Shown here: positions 1 to 12,621 of the stretch, one piece after another
Layout: each line of letters opens with the position of its first letter
Numbering within the stretch: position 1 is the first letter of the stretch
Source: Anaeramoeba flamelloides
Taxonomy: Eukaryota; Metamonada; Anaeramoebidae
DNA length: 64,000 nt
Direction: 5' to 3'
NCBI GenBank assembly: GCA_027625915.1
Contig: JANTQA010000057.1
Span: forward strand, 1,860,001-1,924,000
Position numbers and translations under genes: made by a program
Notes under the pieces: model-generated
Seen by the model: the letters and a program-made list of their open reading frames with translations, nothing else
The model's database searches: none
Told to the model about the DNA's origin: nothing

Positions 1-190
1 TTTTTGGAAGAAAATTTTGAGACAATTCTCTCAGATCAAAAACAAACATTATTTAATATTGGTTGAAAGAAGTTTTATTCAAGAATTGAGTACTTGTATC
101 AAAAGATTTCGGTTAATCAAAAAAAAAAGAGAATCATTTTTTTATTTTTTTTCTTTTTTAGCAGGTTAGCATTTTTCCTATTTTCTCAAA

Positions 191-937
191 ATGGTTTTAA
201 TTTTATTAATTGGCGACATCCATATTCCACAAAGATCTTTTGGAATACCAGAACAATTTAAAAAATTGCTTGTTCCTGGTAAAATTAAACACGTTTTATG
301 TACTGGAAACCTGACATCAAAAGAATCTTTGGAATATCTGAAAACACTTGCAAGTGAGGTTCATGTCGTTAAAGGTGATTTTGATGATGAAGTAAGTGAT
401 TTTGGATCAAAATATTTTTCATTTCCTTTTTTTGTTCTGCTTTTCGTCAATTATCAACATCCACCTACCTAACAAAATAATTTTCTTTTTTTTTCTTTTT
501 TCTTTTTTTTTTCTCTTTATTTTGTTCCAAAACAAAACTCCTTTTCAAAAAATTTTAAAAACTTCTTCTAGAACCTAAATTTACCTGAAACCAAAACTAT
601 TCAATTAGAAAATTTCAAATTTGGCTTATGCCATGGTCATCAAATTGTGCCATGGGGCGATCAAAAATCTCTTCAAGTTTTACAACGAAAAATGGATGTT
701 GACATTCTTGTCACAGGACACACACACGAATTCACAGCATTTCAATTGGAAAACAAATTGTTTATTAACCCCGGAACCGTGACAGGTGCCTATTCAGGCT
801 TTAATGATGAGATAGAACCTTCTTTTGTTCTTATGGACGTCAAAGGAAGTAAGATTATTACCTATGTTTATCAATTAAAAGACGGTGATGTTTCTGTTGA
901 AAAAATTACTTATACCAAACCAACAGAAAATGATTAA
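191..937 (+). CDS. VPS29: VPS29, retromer subunit (two exons)
   Basis: Exons 191-391 and 572-937; the 180-base intron starts GTAAGT and ends TCTAG in phase 0. The spliced product has 188 residues, close to the roughly 182 of other eukaryotes. It keeps the metallophosphoesterase-like fold signatures of VPS29: GDIHIP near the N-terminus, [13 protein letters not shown] at the exon join, [27 protein letters not shown] and the PSFVLMD strand before the C-terminal YVYQL segment. VPS29 is the small core subunit of retromer, binding VPS35 and TBC1D5/VARP-type partners on endosomes; in known members the metal site is inactive as a phosphatase, and I infer the same here. The ATG at 191 is the first in frame and gives the usual short N-terminus (MVLILLIGD). 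A poly-T rich tract sits just upstream. Identification is very secure. Confidence 0.97.
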
Positions 938-2614
938 AAAGAAAGATTAAAATAAAACTTAAACAAAATCAAATTATAAGAAAAGAAATTTTATAAAAAT
1001 TAAATATTTAATAAATTTTTGTTTGTGAAAAAATAAAAAAAAAGAGAGTAATAAACCGTTTTAATAATACACATATATTATAAAACAAGATTTTAAAAAA
1101 ATAAAAAAATTACTCAAGGATATTATCTGCTATTTTCTGCTTTTTATGCTTTTTTTTTTAATTGCTCTTTTCAAACAAGCTTAACAAACGATTTGAAGGG
1201 TGTAGACTAGTCACAACAGATCCTCAAGATTCAAGTATATTGTTCTTTATTGAAAATTATTTTGATACTCTTTGATTCAAATACTTCAAAAAATTCTAAA
1301 AAAAGAAAAAAATTGAACGTTTTTAATTTTACAAATATTCATCATTAAAATACCAAAGAAGGAAAATTTTAAAATTAAAAAAAAAATGAAATTAAAAGTA
1401 CTTTTGAGAGATTTATCTCTTTTTTGGAGATAATTCAAAACCATTCAAAAGAGGAAAATATAAATAAAAAAAGAAAAAAAACAAATTAGTAATTTCACAA
1501 CCCACTTCCTGTTCCAAATTTCATAAATAATTGAATGCTACGAAACTTAGTCTTCAAAGAATTAATGTAAATATTCGAAAGCTTGAGTGTGATTTTGAGA
1601 GAAAAAATCTCATAAATTCACATTTTTTTGAAAGTTAAGTGTAATCCTTGAAAATGAATTGTATTTGTGTTAACAAACAAACTAAGTCTTCAATTATCCT
1701 AAAAGTTGTAATTGCTTGAAAAAAAAAAAAACAAACATTTTTTTTTTTTATTATTTAACGGAGGAGTTTTTAATTCCTCTTATTTGCCCAAATTCATAAA
1801 TTATGATTTAGGAATTCTGTTAAAGACACAAAACAAAAACTATCGATTTAAGTCTAACCCCCCCCCCTGGAGAAAATTGATTGCGCGTTATATAACAGGA
1901 TTTTAAATAATAAAAAATCAATTTTAAGGTATTCAGAAATTATGAGGCAGATATTATAATGTTGTTTATAATTAAGGATTATGTAGCTTCTTATGAGAAA
2001 AAAAAAAAAAAAAAAAAAAAAGATTATGAGGCCATCTGTTAATTATCAATCTTTCTATATAATACAAAATCATATATTGCTTCAAAATTAAATAAAAACA
2101 ACAGTTTATGAGAAGTCAAAAAAATCTTTAAATAAAAAAAAAATTAACAAAAAACAAGTTTTTTGATCAAAAATTAATATATCTTTTTGATTTTTTTAAT
2201 TTGTTCTAATTAAAGAGGAAATTTCTTTTTCATTTTCTCAAACATTTGTATAAAAAAATAAAATTTCAGAGAATATTTGTTAAAGATTTCTAAAGAAGTA
2301 TCCAATTTATTATTTTTTTTTTTAATAATAAATCATTTAAAAAAAATAAATTAAAAATCGAAAAAACAGTTTTTTTTATTTATTATAATCAAATCAAAAA
2401 ACAAAAAAAAAACATTTCAAATCATCTCATTTATATTTAACTGGTAAATTACTATAAAAAACATTTTGAAGTACTTATTAATTCTAATTGAACAATACTT
2501 TATCCCTAGTTTGGAAAAGGGATTCTTTTATTAGGCTTTATAAAGCGCGAGTTTTTGGGTGATTATTGTTGATACTATAACTTCCTTAAACATTTAGTTG
2601 CTTCAAATTGTTTG

Positions 2615-2653
<39 letters not shown>

Positions 2654-3830
2654 ACTATTTTATTTTTATTATTAAATTATTGTTAACTTTTTTACATTTT
2701 AAAACTATTTTTTTACTCTGAGAATTATATATTTTTTTTGTTTTTTCATTCCATTTAGTTTTTTTTTTTTTTTCATCTATTCCTAAAAACAATTACTTAT
2801 CATTTTTTGGCCAATTTTTGAAGTTTTTTCTCAGGCCTGTGTTAATTTTTTTCCACATTATTAAATCATGTGATAGTTAGAATAATTTTCCAAGATAAAA
2901 ATAACAAAAAAGAAAAAGAAAATTAATTTTCTCTAAATAAAATTTTTCAAAGTGGAATTTGTTTAAAAAAATACCAATGATTAAGGACACTCTTCTAAAT
3001 CTAAAAAAACACAAAATTTATTGTGTTTTCAACTATTTTAACGATTCTCAAATTTTTGATCAGAATGAAATTTTTTGAAACCAAAAAAAAATTATTTGTT
3101 TCAGATTTGTTTACAACATATTCTGGTTTCCAAACTCTTATCTGAAAAGAAGATGATTCTACTGATTCATCACACAAGCCCCCAATTTTAGTAAAGAATT
3201 TTTTGATTTTTTTTTCAAAATTAATTTATTAATTTTTGATTATTATAGGTTCGCTAAGTAGGATGCAAACTGCAATTCAATTTAAAACCCAATTTATAAT
3301 CATTTTAATGATTTATTTTAATTGAAACTCTAAAAAATTGTATATTTCAAATTTTATTACAAAACGAATAAAGTATCTTAATTAAATATACAAAATTATT
3401 ATCAACTCAATATTTTTTGTTAATACCACTTATAGTTTTTCAAGAAAGATTTAATAATACAATTTTTTAAAACTTGATCAAATAATCTTAATTTAAAATT
3501 TTGAAAATATCTGTAAATATTTCTTATCTTTCTTCCAACGAATCAAATCATTTCACATTTTTTTTTAATAAACTCTTATAAATCAAAATTTCAACCTTTT
3601 TTGGGGAGGCTGATAACTTTTGTAGATTTTTTGAATTTTATATTGCTTTATTTATATCTATACCTTTTGATAACCATTATTCTTTCACTAGAAAGTTATT
3701 TTAAAAATTTAATTCGTTTTTCGATTAATTCTTTTTGGATTATATTAGAAATTAACCCATATGCCCTTTTCTGGGAATATTTAATCTTAATATATAAATA
3801 AGCATTTTAATTCAAAAAAATAAATCTAAT
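938..3830. other. gene-free AT-rich spacer
   Basis: No convincing coding region on either strand. It holds homopolymer A/T runs, a short C tract near 1,860 and a TA dinucleotide run at about 2,620-2,646. Reading frames here are short and made of A/T-only codons. Confidence 0.6.
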
Positions 3831-3839
3831 TTTTTAAGT

Positions 3840-5090
3840 TATTTAATATTTCTATCCACATTTAAATGAGAAATTACATTTTTTAAATTTTGAGTGCTAT
3901 TATTTATGTGAAACAAAATCCTTCAAATCATTTCTTTTACCAAATATTTTGATAACTTTTAATAAATATGAGAGTGGGATATATTCTAGTTTAAGATATT
4001 TCACCAACAAAAAAATTGAAATTAAAATAATTAAAAAAATTGATCAAAAAAAAATAATAAAAATAATTTATTTCTTCATCTTATCTGTAATATTTGATAC
4101 AATTACTTATTCTTAATTTGGCTTTATTTTTAATTCTCAATGAAAATATTTTTGTTTCTTAAATTTTTGAGATATAAATTATTTTCTATTTATAAAAGAA
4201 TTTTCAATATGAATTTAGTAATCCTATTGTCATTTAATTCTTCTAATTCTTCATTGGGTTCAGGAAATAGGGTATTTTTTTTAATTCTTCTTGACAATAA
4301 GGATTTATGGGACAAATTTGTTGGTTTTTATAATTATATATTTTCCATTAAATTAGAAAATCAAAATAATTCTGAATCTGCTTAACTTTTTTATCTAAAA
4401 TTTATTTTTATTTTGGGCTGAATTTTTTGTAGATTTTTTTTGATTTAGAGAATTCAAGACTTTGTTTTACTTTTTGAAATAATATTCTTTATTTTGGCTT
4501 TGTTTGATTAAAATATTTGAAAATTGAATTTTGAAAGCAAATCTGAAAAAAAATGTTTTGTAAAATAATAATAATGCAAATTTGGTGAGAGAGATTCAAG
4601 TTTAAAATTGTTTGTATTCACACAAATTAAAGAGATAAAAAAAAAACAAATCCACGAAAATAGGCTTTTGTTTTTTTTTTTTTTTTTCACTTTTGATTTC
4701 ATAAAATGTATTTGGAAAGTGATCTTTCGTGTTTGGTAATCAAAAAGAAAATATTTGTTTCAAATGCACCCCTTTTTGGGTCTATTTTTATTGGTTTACT
4801 CTTGTATTAATTTTACTCATTTGTATAAACACATTTCTAGAACCAAAACCAAATTTAATAAAACCTAAAATTTAATCAAAAAAAAATGTTCTAAAAATCG
4901 AAAAATGAAAGATTCTTCCTCTGAATCACTCTGGGTTTGTTTTCTTTTTAAAAATAGAGCTGAGAATAGTATTTTGATTATAAGGTTTCAATATACGGTG
5001 ACATTCAAAAAATATTTTTTTAATAATTTAGGTACAATTAAATGTTTTTTAAAATGGTAAAATGTACTTACTTCCTTAAGATTATTTGAG
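3840..5090 (+). repeat. 1.2 kb inverted duplication, arm 1
   Basis: This segment is repeated in reverse orientation at about 9,970-11,250. Diagnostic shared pieces include a block near 4,560-4,640 and one near 4,905-5,060. Both arms keep a short open frame that begins MKDSSSE, continues LWVCFLF and runs about 50 codons; here the frame ends in TGG-TAA, in the other arm it runs on past a GTAAGA sequence. Boundaries are approximate and I see no terminal inverted repeats. Confidence 0.7.
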
Positions 5091-5500
5091 AAAATAGTTG
5101 ATAATTACGATACCAATGAATAATATTACATTTTGAACTAAAAATTTGGTTTGTTCACTGATAATTTATTCAATATATATAATATTGTATTTCTTTTATC
5201 TTTTCTATATTATTATTATTATTATCCTCTGCGGTTATACCCTGCAAATTCAATTAATTTATAAAATTTGGATTTAAATCAGGATGGGATGGATTACCGT
5301 TCCTAAAATCAACACTCAAGTATTAGATTTTTCAAAGATTTCTCAAATAGGTTTAAATTTTGTAACAAAAAGTTAATCTCTGCTTTTTGTTAAAATTAGA
5401 TATTAAGTAGAAAAATAAAGAACAAAGATGATTAAAAATACATTTTTATTTATTATTTCGAATTTATTTTAGTAATATACAAAGAAAATATTAATAAGAA

Positions 5501-8500
5501 TTATAAATTATTAAAAATGTTTTTTTTTTTTTTAACTCGATTGTAAACTTGTTTTAAGAGTTTTTTTGATAATAATTTGCCATCTTCTGTATACTGGATA
5601 TTTTTAATAAATTGCTTTTTTGATAATTCCATTCTAATTGCTGAATTTGTGATGTGTGTAATTAATATAATTATACCCATTACTAAAACATATACCGAAC
5701 CTATTAGACAAAAACAATTATAATTTTGTTTATAAAATAAAAAAAATCAAAAACAGCGAGATGGTATTATTAGATAAATTATAATTTTGTTTAACAATAT
5801 GTTACTTGTAAAATATTAATTTTCACTTTTTTTAAAAAAAAATTAAAAAAAAAAATAACTCACCAGAAGAAGGATAAAGATTTTCATTTTGTGAATAAAA
5901 TTCATTAGCAAATGCCTGGGAAAGTCTATCAAGAATTTGTGATTCATTTGTGTATGCAAAGGTACTAAAAAAACCAGCCAGTGCAGTTTCAATGTTTTTT
6001 TGATAAAAATTAAAACATCTTAAATAATATTTTAAAACTTTTTGAGAAATTTTTTGCCTATATAAATATAAATATTATATTAATTAGATAAATATATAAA
6101 AATAAAATATTTAGCCAATTTAATGGAATAATAAAAATTAGTTATAAAAATTTAAAAATAAAATTAAAATGTTGTCGAAGGGTTTGAATTAATATGGCTA
6201 TTTTGAAAACTCATTAGTTGTGAATTTTTCCTCTTCTCTTTTCCCTCTTTTCTTTTTTTAGTTTTCTTTTCTTTTCTTTTATTTCACCACTTGTGAGAAA
6301 TGGGTGGTTATTCTTCATTTTTAAAAAAATAAATATCACAAATATAGCTATTTTTGCATGTTTTTCAAAATATTACACATGATCAATAATTAGTGGAGAT
6401 AAAATAACATGCTATTTTAGACGGTGTAAAAATTTAAAGAAGCTGATAAATCTCATAGTGAATGTAGAGAGTGGTGTTTTGTAAAGATTTGATATAATGT
6501 GAGTTTATTATGAAAGAAACAATAAAATAAGACCGTCTATTTATTACGATTCCAAATGGTTTCCAAAAAAATCATAACCAGGGTACTTAAAATTGAATAC
6601 TTGTTTATTTTTTGTCTTGTATGAATTCTTGACATTAAAAAACAAAAACATTGATTTGTTTTATTATATTTTTGTTTATGTTGGAATTGTTCTAATATTT
6701 TAAGCCACTTCTTGTGATTACATTAACTCATTTACGTTTCTTCCATTTGATAAATAATTCTATTTTGTTTTTTTATCTTTCAAAATATCTATTTCTTTAC
6801 TATTTTTTTTTGTAATTTTAAAATAAATTGTTATTAAATTTTTTGAAAAAAAAATTTTTACTCAGTTGTTATAAAATGATCAAAAGACAACTAAATATAT
6901 ATATATATATATATATATTTGCTTATGTTGAAATTATTTTAACTTTTTTAACATGCTTGGTGGGTTTAACTTGGGATATAGATAATTAAATACACTTTAA
7001 TCATGCCAAATTATCTTTTTCACAGTTAAACAAAACACAGAGTAGTATATAAAACTTTTAGAAATTTAACCTCGGCCAAATTGATCATTTGGTCCATTTA
7101 ACAAAATGATAATTTGTAGAAATTAGACGAATAGCTCTGTTATAATCTAATTTCCAAAATTTTGGAAAAAGATAAAATAGTTTAAAGTATAACAATACCT
7201 AGTTTCACTAAATTTGATAATAATTCTAATTTTAACAATAGATTTTTCATTTTCTTGTCTTTTTTATTTTTTTTTTAATTTCTTTTTTCTAATTATATAA
7301 TTTGTTTAGTTTGATCATTAGAATTTTTTTGGAATCATTGGTATCAGGTTAATACTGATTTTTTTCTACATAGAAAAATTCTAAATACAATTAGTTGATG
7401 ATATATAGAATGTGATCCAGAATAATTGTAAATGAAATTTCAACAAATTTATCAATAACAATTTTTGTTCCACTCTTTTCAAATATTTTTTTATACATGA
7501 ATTTTTTTTTTTTTTCATTTATATTGCATTTTCTAGGCGAAACGTGATACATATAAAAACATTTATACAATGATCGCTTAAATGGAAATTTTATATTAAG
7601 TTTTACAAAAATATAAAACAATTGTGGTTTTTATGTCTAAATTTTGATTTTTGGTAAGTTCAAATTTTGGAATAGGGTTAATTAAAGCAAATTAGTTGTA
7701 GGAAAAGTTTCTTAAAACTTAAATTATCAATATATGCTTATATCATGATTTTTAAATTGATATTATATTTAGAATGGGATGTAATTGAAGACTAATTTTA
7801 ATTTAAATGGGTTTTTGATTATGAAAAAATTAATTTTATCTCAGAGTACAAGGGTTATAAAAAAATCATTTTGTTCAGATATTTTTTGTTTTTTGGCTAT
7901 TGCTACCGGTATTTGAATAATAAAGGAATAAATATTTTCGCTTCACCCACTTTCCTTTTTTTATGTGTGTATTTCAAGATATTGATCGAAATTTGTGTTC
8001 TCTATTCATTTATTTTGTACTTTTTTTTGTTTCTCTAGATTGCACGAACGAAGAATTATAAATGAAATGAATATTGAATAATTGAAAAAAAAAAAAAAAA
8101 AAAAAAAGATAATCAGCTATGATTTTATCCTATTTAAATTTCAAATACCAGAATACTCAAATTTAAAACAAAAATGTTGTTATATCAAAATAATTATAGG
8201 AAATAGCATCAGGGTAATTAAAAATATAGTTATTTTCCAATTAATATATAAAAAAAATTATTTCAATTTCTAAAACATTTTATTGATTATTAGTTGAAAA
8301 AAAGAAAATCTCGATAAAAATCAATTAGAAATAACATTTTTCAAATTTTAATTAAGCTTTCCCTTATTAAATTTGTAATAAAATTTTAATTGGTATAATT
8401 TGATTGCTGCAGTATCTATTTTCAATTGATTTGTCAAGATTTTATTGTGAATTTTAACAAATTTGAAATAAACTTTTTCAAACTTTTTTAAAATGTATAG

Positions 8501-11500
8501 CAATGAAAAAAATGTTATGCATGAAATTAATTCCCAACAGGATTTTTAATTGTTAATATATAGGAATTTTTTTTTTCATTGATTAATAATTTCTTTTTTT
8601 TAAGAATCAAAGTCTTGAAATTATAAATATTTCCACCTCTTCGAATTCTGATTAATTAAATTACACCTTTTAAAAACAATATCCAATAAATCAAAAAAAA
8701 AAAAAAAAAACAAGAATAAAAAATATCTTTGTTCATTTTCATCACCAGTCTCTAGAAAATTATACTGTTTTCAAAATTGGTAGAGCTACTTAGGCTTATC
8801 AAACAATTATAAATATTTTATATACACTTCCACTTTATTGAACTTTGGACAGGTTTATTATCAAGTTTATAAAAAATTTATTTAATTATAAAAAAGGATT
8901 TGATTTTATATATTACCTAAACTAAAATTCAAAATTTTCCACACAGCTAAAACGTTCCAAACAATCACAATAATACAATTTCATTGAAATTGGAGATAAT
9001 TTTGATTTTTGGAAAATATGAAAATCATTTTTTGATCTTTTAGATTTGGTTTTCATTCCATTGTTTGAATTACGTAATTTGTTTAGTTCGATCAAAATTT
9101 TTCTACAAGGTTTATATTATGTTAAAGTTGAGTTGTTCAAAATAGAAGAACTCAAATAAAATTAGTTGGTAGTAACTAACCATTTGATTGATCAATATTC
9201 CTAATAGAATTTAAACAAATTTACCAAATGTATTTTTTTGTTTTGCTCTCTCCAAAATTTTTAACACACCCATGATTTATTTGTATTGACAATTATTTAT
9301 TTATTGTTTTGTGAGTATTGTAATTTATAAACAAGTGTTAACATTTCAATTAGTGAATGGTTCTAATTTGGTAAATCTTCGAGAAGTGATTAAATAAGTT
9401 TTTTTTTTCACAAATCAAATTTTGGTGTGTTAAAAATTTTGAATTGGGGTTTAATATCAAATATTAAAAAGTATTTCGGGTATTCTTTTCTTGTAAGGGT
9501 TTTTTTTTTAAAACTATAAACAAAATTTTTTCATTTTAAATTGGGAAACAGTGCTAACTGGTCCATTTCATAAGTCGAAACACAAATAACATTTTTTTTT
9601 TTTTTTTTTTTTTTGAACTCAACAGAATTTCATTTGTTTTTAAAAACAATGAAGTTAATTCTTGAAAATGGTGAAACATATTTTTAGTTTTATATTGGAA
9701 AGTCTTGGTTTTGTAGGAAAATTTTTTATTTTCGTTATTGTTCTTTATTTATATACTAATTTAAATCTCAGTCAATAAAACTAATTGGAGTATAGGTGAT
9801 TTAATAAATGAAAAGTTGATAAAGGTTTAATAAAGGTTTATCAATGAAACTTAAGATCTATTAAGAAAAAAATTTTTTATTGTTAAAATTCCAAAAAAGT
9901 CGTTTTCTGGTTCTTAAAAATGATAAAAAAGTGCATAATAATTTTAAATTTTGAGAATTTTTTTTTAAGGGAGTAAGTCCGTCTTACCATTTTGCAAAAT
10001 TTTAATTGTGTAATTATTACTGAAAAATATTTTTTGAGTGTAACCAGATATTGAAACAGTGAAACCAAAATATCATTCGTAGTTCTATTTGTGAAAAGAA
10101 AACAAACCCAGAGTAATTCAGAGGAAGAATCTTTCATTTTTTGATTTTTTGAACATTTTTTTTGATTAAATTTTAGGTTTTATTAAATTAGGCTGTGGAT
10201 CTAGAAATGTGTTTATATCAAAGATTGAAATTAACCAAAGAGTAAACCAATAAAAATAGACCCAAAAGGTGTGTATTTGAAACAAATAATTTCTATTAGA
10301 AGACCAAACACCTAAGATCACTTTCCAAATACATTTTATGAAATCAAAAATGAAAAAAAAAACAAAGAGGCCAAAAGGCTATTTACAAAGATTGGTTCCC
10401 ATTATCTTCTTAATTTGTATGAATACAAACAATTTTTAAACTTATTATTCTCCACCCATTTACTATTTATTATTATTTTACAAAACATTTTTTTTACAGA
10501 TTTACTTTCAAAATTCAATTTTCGAATATTGTAATCAAACAAAACCAAACCAGATAATACTATTTTAAAAAAATAAAATAAAGGGAACCGAAATCAAAAA
10601 AAAAAAAAAAACAGTTACAAAAGATTCAACCCAAAATGAAAGAAAATTTTTGAAAAAATTTTAATCAGATTCAGAATTATTTTGAGTTTTCAATTTCAGG
10701 GAAAATAAATAATTATCAAATCCAACGAATTCGTCCAACAAATTTTTATTTCTGAAGAAGAATTTTAAAAAACACCTTTTTTCTGAACCCAAAATTAGAA
10801 TTAGACTAATTAAATGAAAATTGGATTTTTAAAGTCATTTTATAAATTCTTAAAAAATAAAAAGAAATTTGTTTCTCAAAAATTTTAAAAAACAAAAGTA
10901 TTTCCATGAAGAATTAAAAATAAAACCAAATTAATAATAAGTAATTGTATCAAATTTTATAGATAATATTAAGTAATAAATGATTTTTATTTATTTTTTT
11001 CTTGATCAATTTTTTTAATTATTTTAATTTCAATTTTTTTGTTGGTATGAAAATATATATTACTAGGATATATCCCACACTCATCTTTCAAAAGTTATTA
11101 ATGTTTTTGGTTAAAGAAATGATTTGAAGAGCCCAGTTTCACATAAATATTGGTAAACAAAATTTGAAAAATAGATACTTACCCTCTTAACCAATTGTTT
11201 GGTCTTATTTCTGCTTAAATGAAAAAAAAATTTCAAAAGAATTTTCAATTTTGAAGAATTTTTTTAATACATTATATTTGGCCTTACTCACAAGAATTTT
11301 TTTTCACAATTTAAATCATTTTTGTCAATAAAAAAATTGATTTTAAATTTTGAGAATAAAATTTCCTAATTCCCTAATTTCTTCAATGACAATTCTTATT
11401 TTGAATCATCTAATTTGATCTTTTAACATAAACACAGTTTCAAAGTAAAAATTTTACATGGCTTTAAAAATTTGGTTATTATAACTCTTCTTCTTATAAT

Positions 11501-12621
11501 ACCAATATTGTTCAGTCAGTCCAATAAATCTATTTTTTGTACAACCAAAAGAATTATCTCAAAAAAGTAAAAAAAAAACTTTTTATTAATATTCCTGTTA
11601 ACAAAGACTATTTTAGTGTGTAGTAATGATGGGAATTGTTATAAGCAATTTAAAAATCTTCTTATATTGATTCAAATAAAATCAATATTTTTGTTTTCCA
11701 GAAAAAATAGAAAAGAAAAATTGATCTAACTAAACTAATTTTCTTTTCTGGGTTTCTTCGTCGATCAGAATTTTTGACACTTTTAATGGACAAAAGAAGT
11801 ATGTAGAGAATATCAACAGTAACATATTTTGACCTGTTGTCTTCAGGTACTGATCCCTTAATTATAATTTTGTTTTTTTTTTTTCAAAATCCTACTAATA
11901 ACCAGTAATTTTTTTTTTTCATCTGCTACTCATTAAAATTTTTTGACTGAAAATTGTGGTTTTCAAAAAAGTTCGAAAAATCGACACCAAATGATAGAAA
12001 AGAGGTTTACAAAAAAGTGTATTACCTTGAACTGAAAAACTTTCCTTTTTGAGAAAGATTTAAATTCTTTGTGTTGAACAGAAATTTTGCAATAGCTCTG
12101 TAATATGAGTGATCAGTTACACACCCTTCTAAAAGAGAAAAAGCTTTTTGATGGTAACCGTTATTGAAAAGAATTATTGATCTTTTTCGAATAGATTTTT
12201 TTTTTTTGGGAATGTGATCAATTTTTAAATTTTTGTTATTCAGAGCTTGTTGGTTGTCATTGTAAATCTTTTGAGACTCTTCCTTTCTTGTTTCTGTTTC
12301 CTTTTCCGATTTCGTTTCTGTTTCTGTCCACACCCATGTTCCCGTTTCTGTTATTGTTCCCCTTTCGGTGAAGTCATCACTTTCATTCTCAATCCTTTTT
12401 TTTCTTCTTGGCCAAGATATCTTAGATTTGCCATGCATTTTGACAAAATTGTCCCACCCTTTATCGTTGAGGTAATGGACAACTACACAATACGTTTTGC
12501 TGCTTTTCTGTTTTGTTGGTTTGGTTATTAAGCGCACAGAATAACTTGTTCCGTTCTCATTTTTTTGTTCATGTAGTGGCTCTAATATTTGATAATTCTT
12601 ATAAAAGCTCAATTTTAACAT
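5501..12621 (-). CDS. Sec7-domain protein (ARF guanine-nucleotide exchange factor), three exons
   Basis: Exons on the minus strand are 12621-12026, 6057-5864 and 5700-5501; phases match at both junctions (AG|G and G|GT), giving 329 residues and TAA. Residues 1-145 are unrecognised and contain an E/T-rich stretch (85-118) followed by KKKKS. The Sec7 domain starts around 150 with LFNNGYHQKAFSLLEG, then IAKFLFNTKNLN, then VLKYYLRCFNF, ALAGFFSTF, the glutamic-finger region TNESQILDRLSQAFA (E237) and SVYVLVMGIIILITHITN, ending FIKNIQYTEDGKLL. Sec7 domains catalyse GDP release from ARF GTPases at membranes. E237 is kept, but the LNTDLHN hydrophobic-groove motif reads LITHITN, so activity may be altered. 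The 12026/6057 junction spans 5,968 bases, yet spacing across it matches the family residue for residue (21 residues between LN and VL). No PH or DCB/HUS domain is visible. Antisense frames over exon 1 are shadows. Confidence 0.82.
7146..7681 (-). mobile_element. R1 family MITE-like element, copy f
   Basis: Reverse-orientation member of a six-copy family bounded by inverted repeats like TTCCAAAATTTTGG. It lies in Sec7 intron 1 and is more diverged than the copy at 8,920. No coding capacity of its own. Confidence 0.55.
8920..9450 (-). mobile_element. R1 family MITE-like element, copy e
   Basis: Reverse copy of the element at 51,647-52,175, alignable by eye along its whole length. Terminal inverted repeats contain ATTCAAAATTTT followed by ACACAC. 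It sits in Sec7 intron 1. Confidence 0.75.
9970..11250 (-). repeat. 1.2 kb inverted duplication, arm 2
   Basis: Reverse-complement partner of 3,840-5,090, lying inside Sec7 intron 1. It keeps the MKDSSSE-starting open frame (10,137 downward), which passes a plausible GTAAGA donor after about 50 codons. Either both arms are copies of one repeat or a first exon was duplicated. Confidence 0.7.

Noticed and set aside
5501-6057. Sec7 half-domain read first as a truncated pseudogene
   Set aside because: The missing N-terminal part was found at 12,621-12,026 with matching splice phase and spacing.
8082-8273. Lysine-rich short frame
   Set aside because: Produced by a poly-A run and A/T codons; lies in the Sec7 intron with no coding signature.
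11750-11860. Coding-like minus-strand stretch of about 39 codons, considered as a further Sec7 exon
   Set aside because: Joining exon 1 directly to 6,057 already gives exact family spacing, leaving no room for extra residues.
12247-12531. Plus-strand open frame rich in F, C and R
   Set aside because: It is antisense to Sec7 exon 1 and its composition mirrors the E/T/K-rich minus-strand protein.
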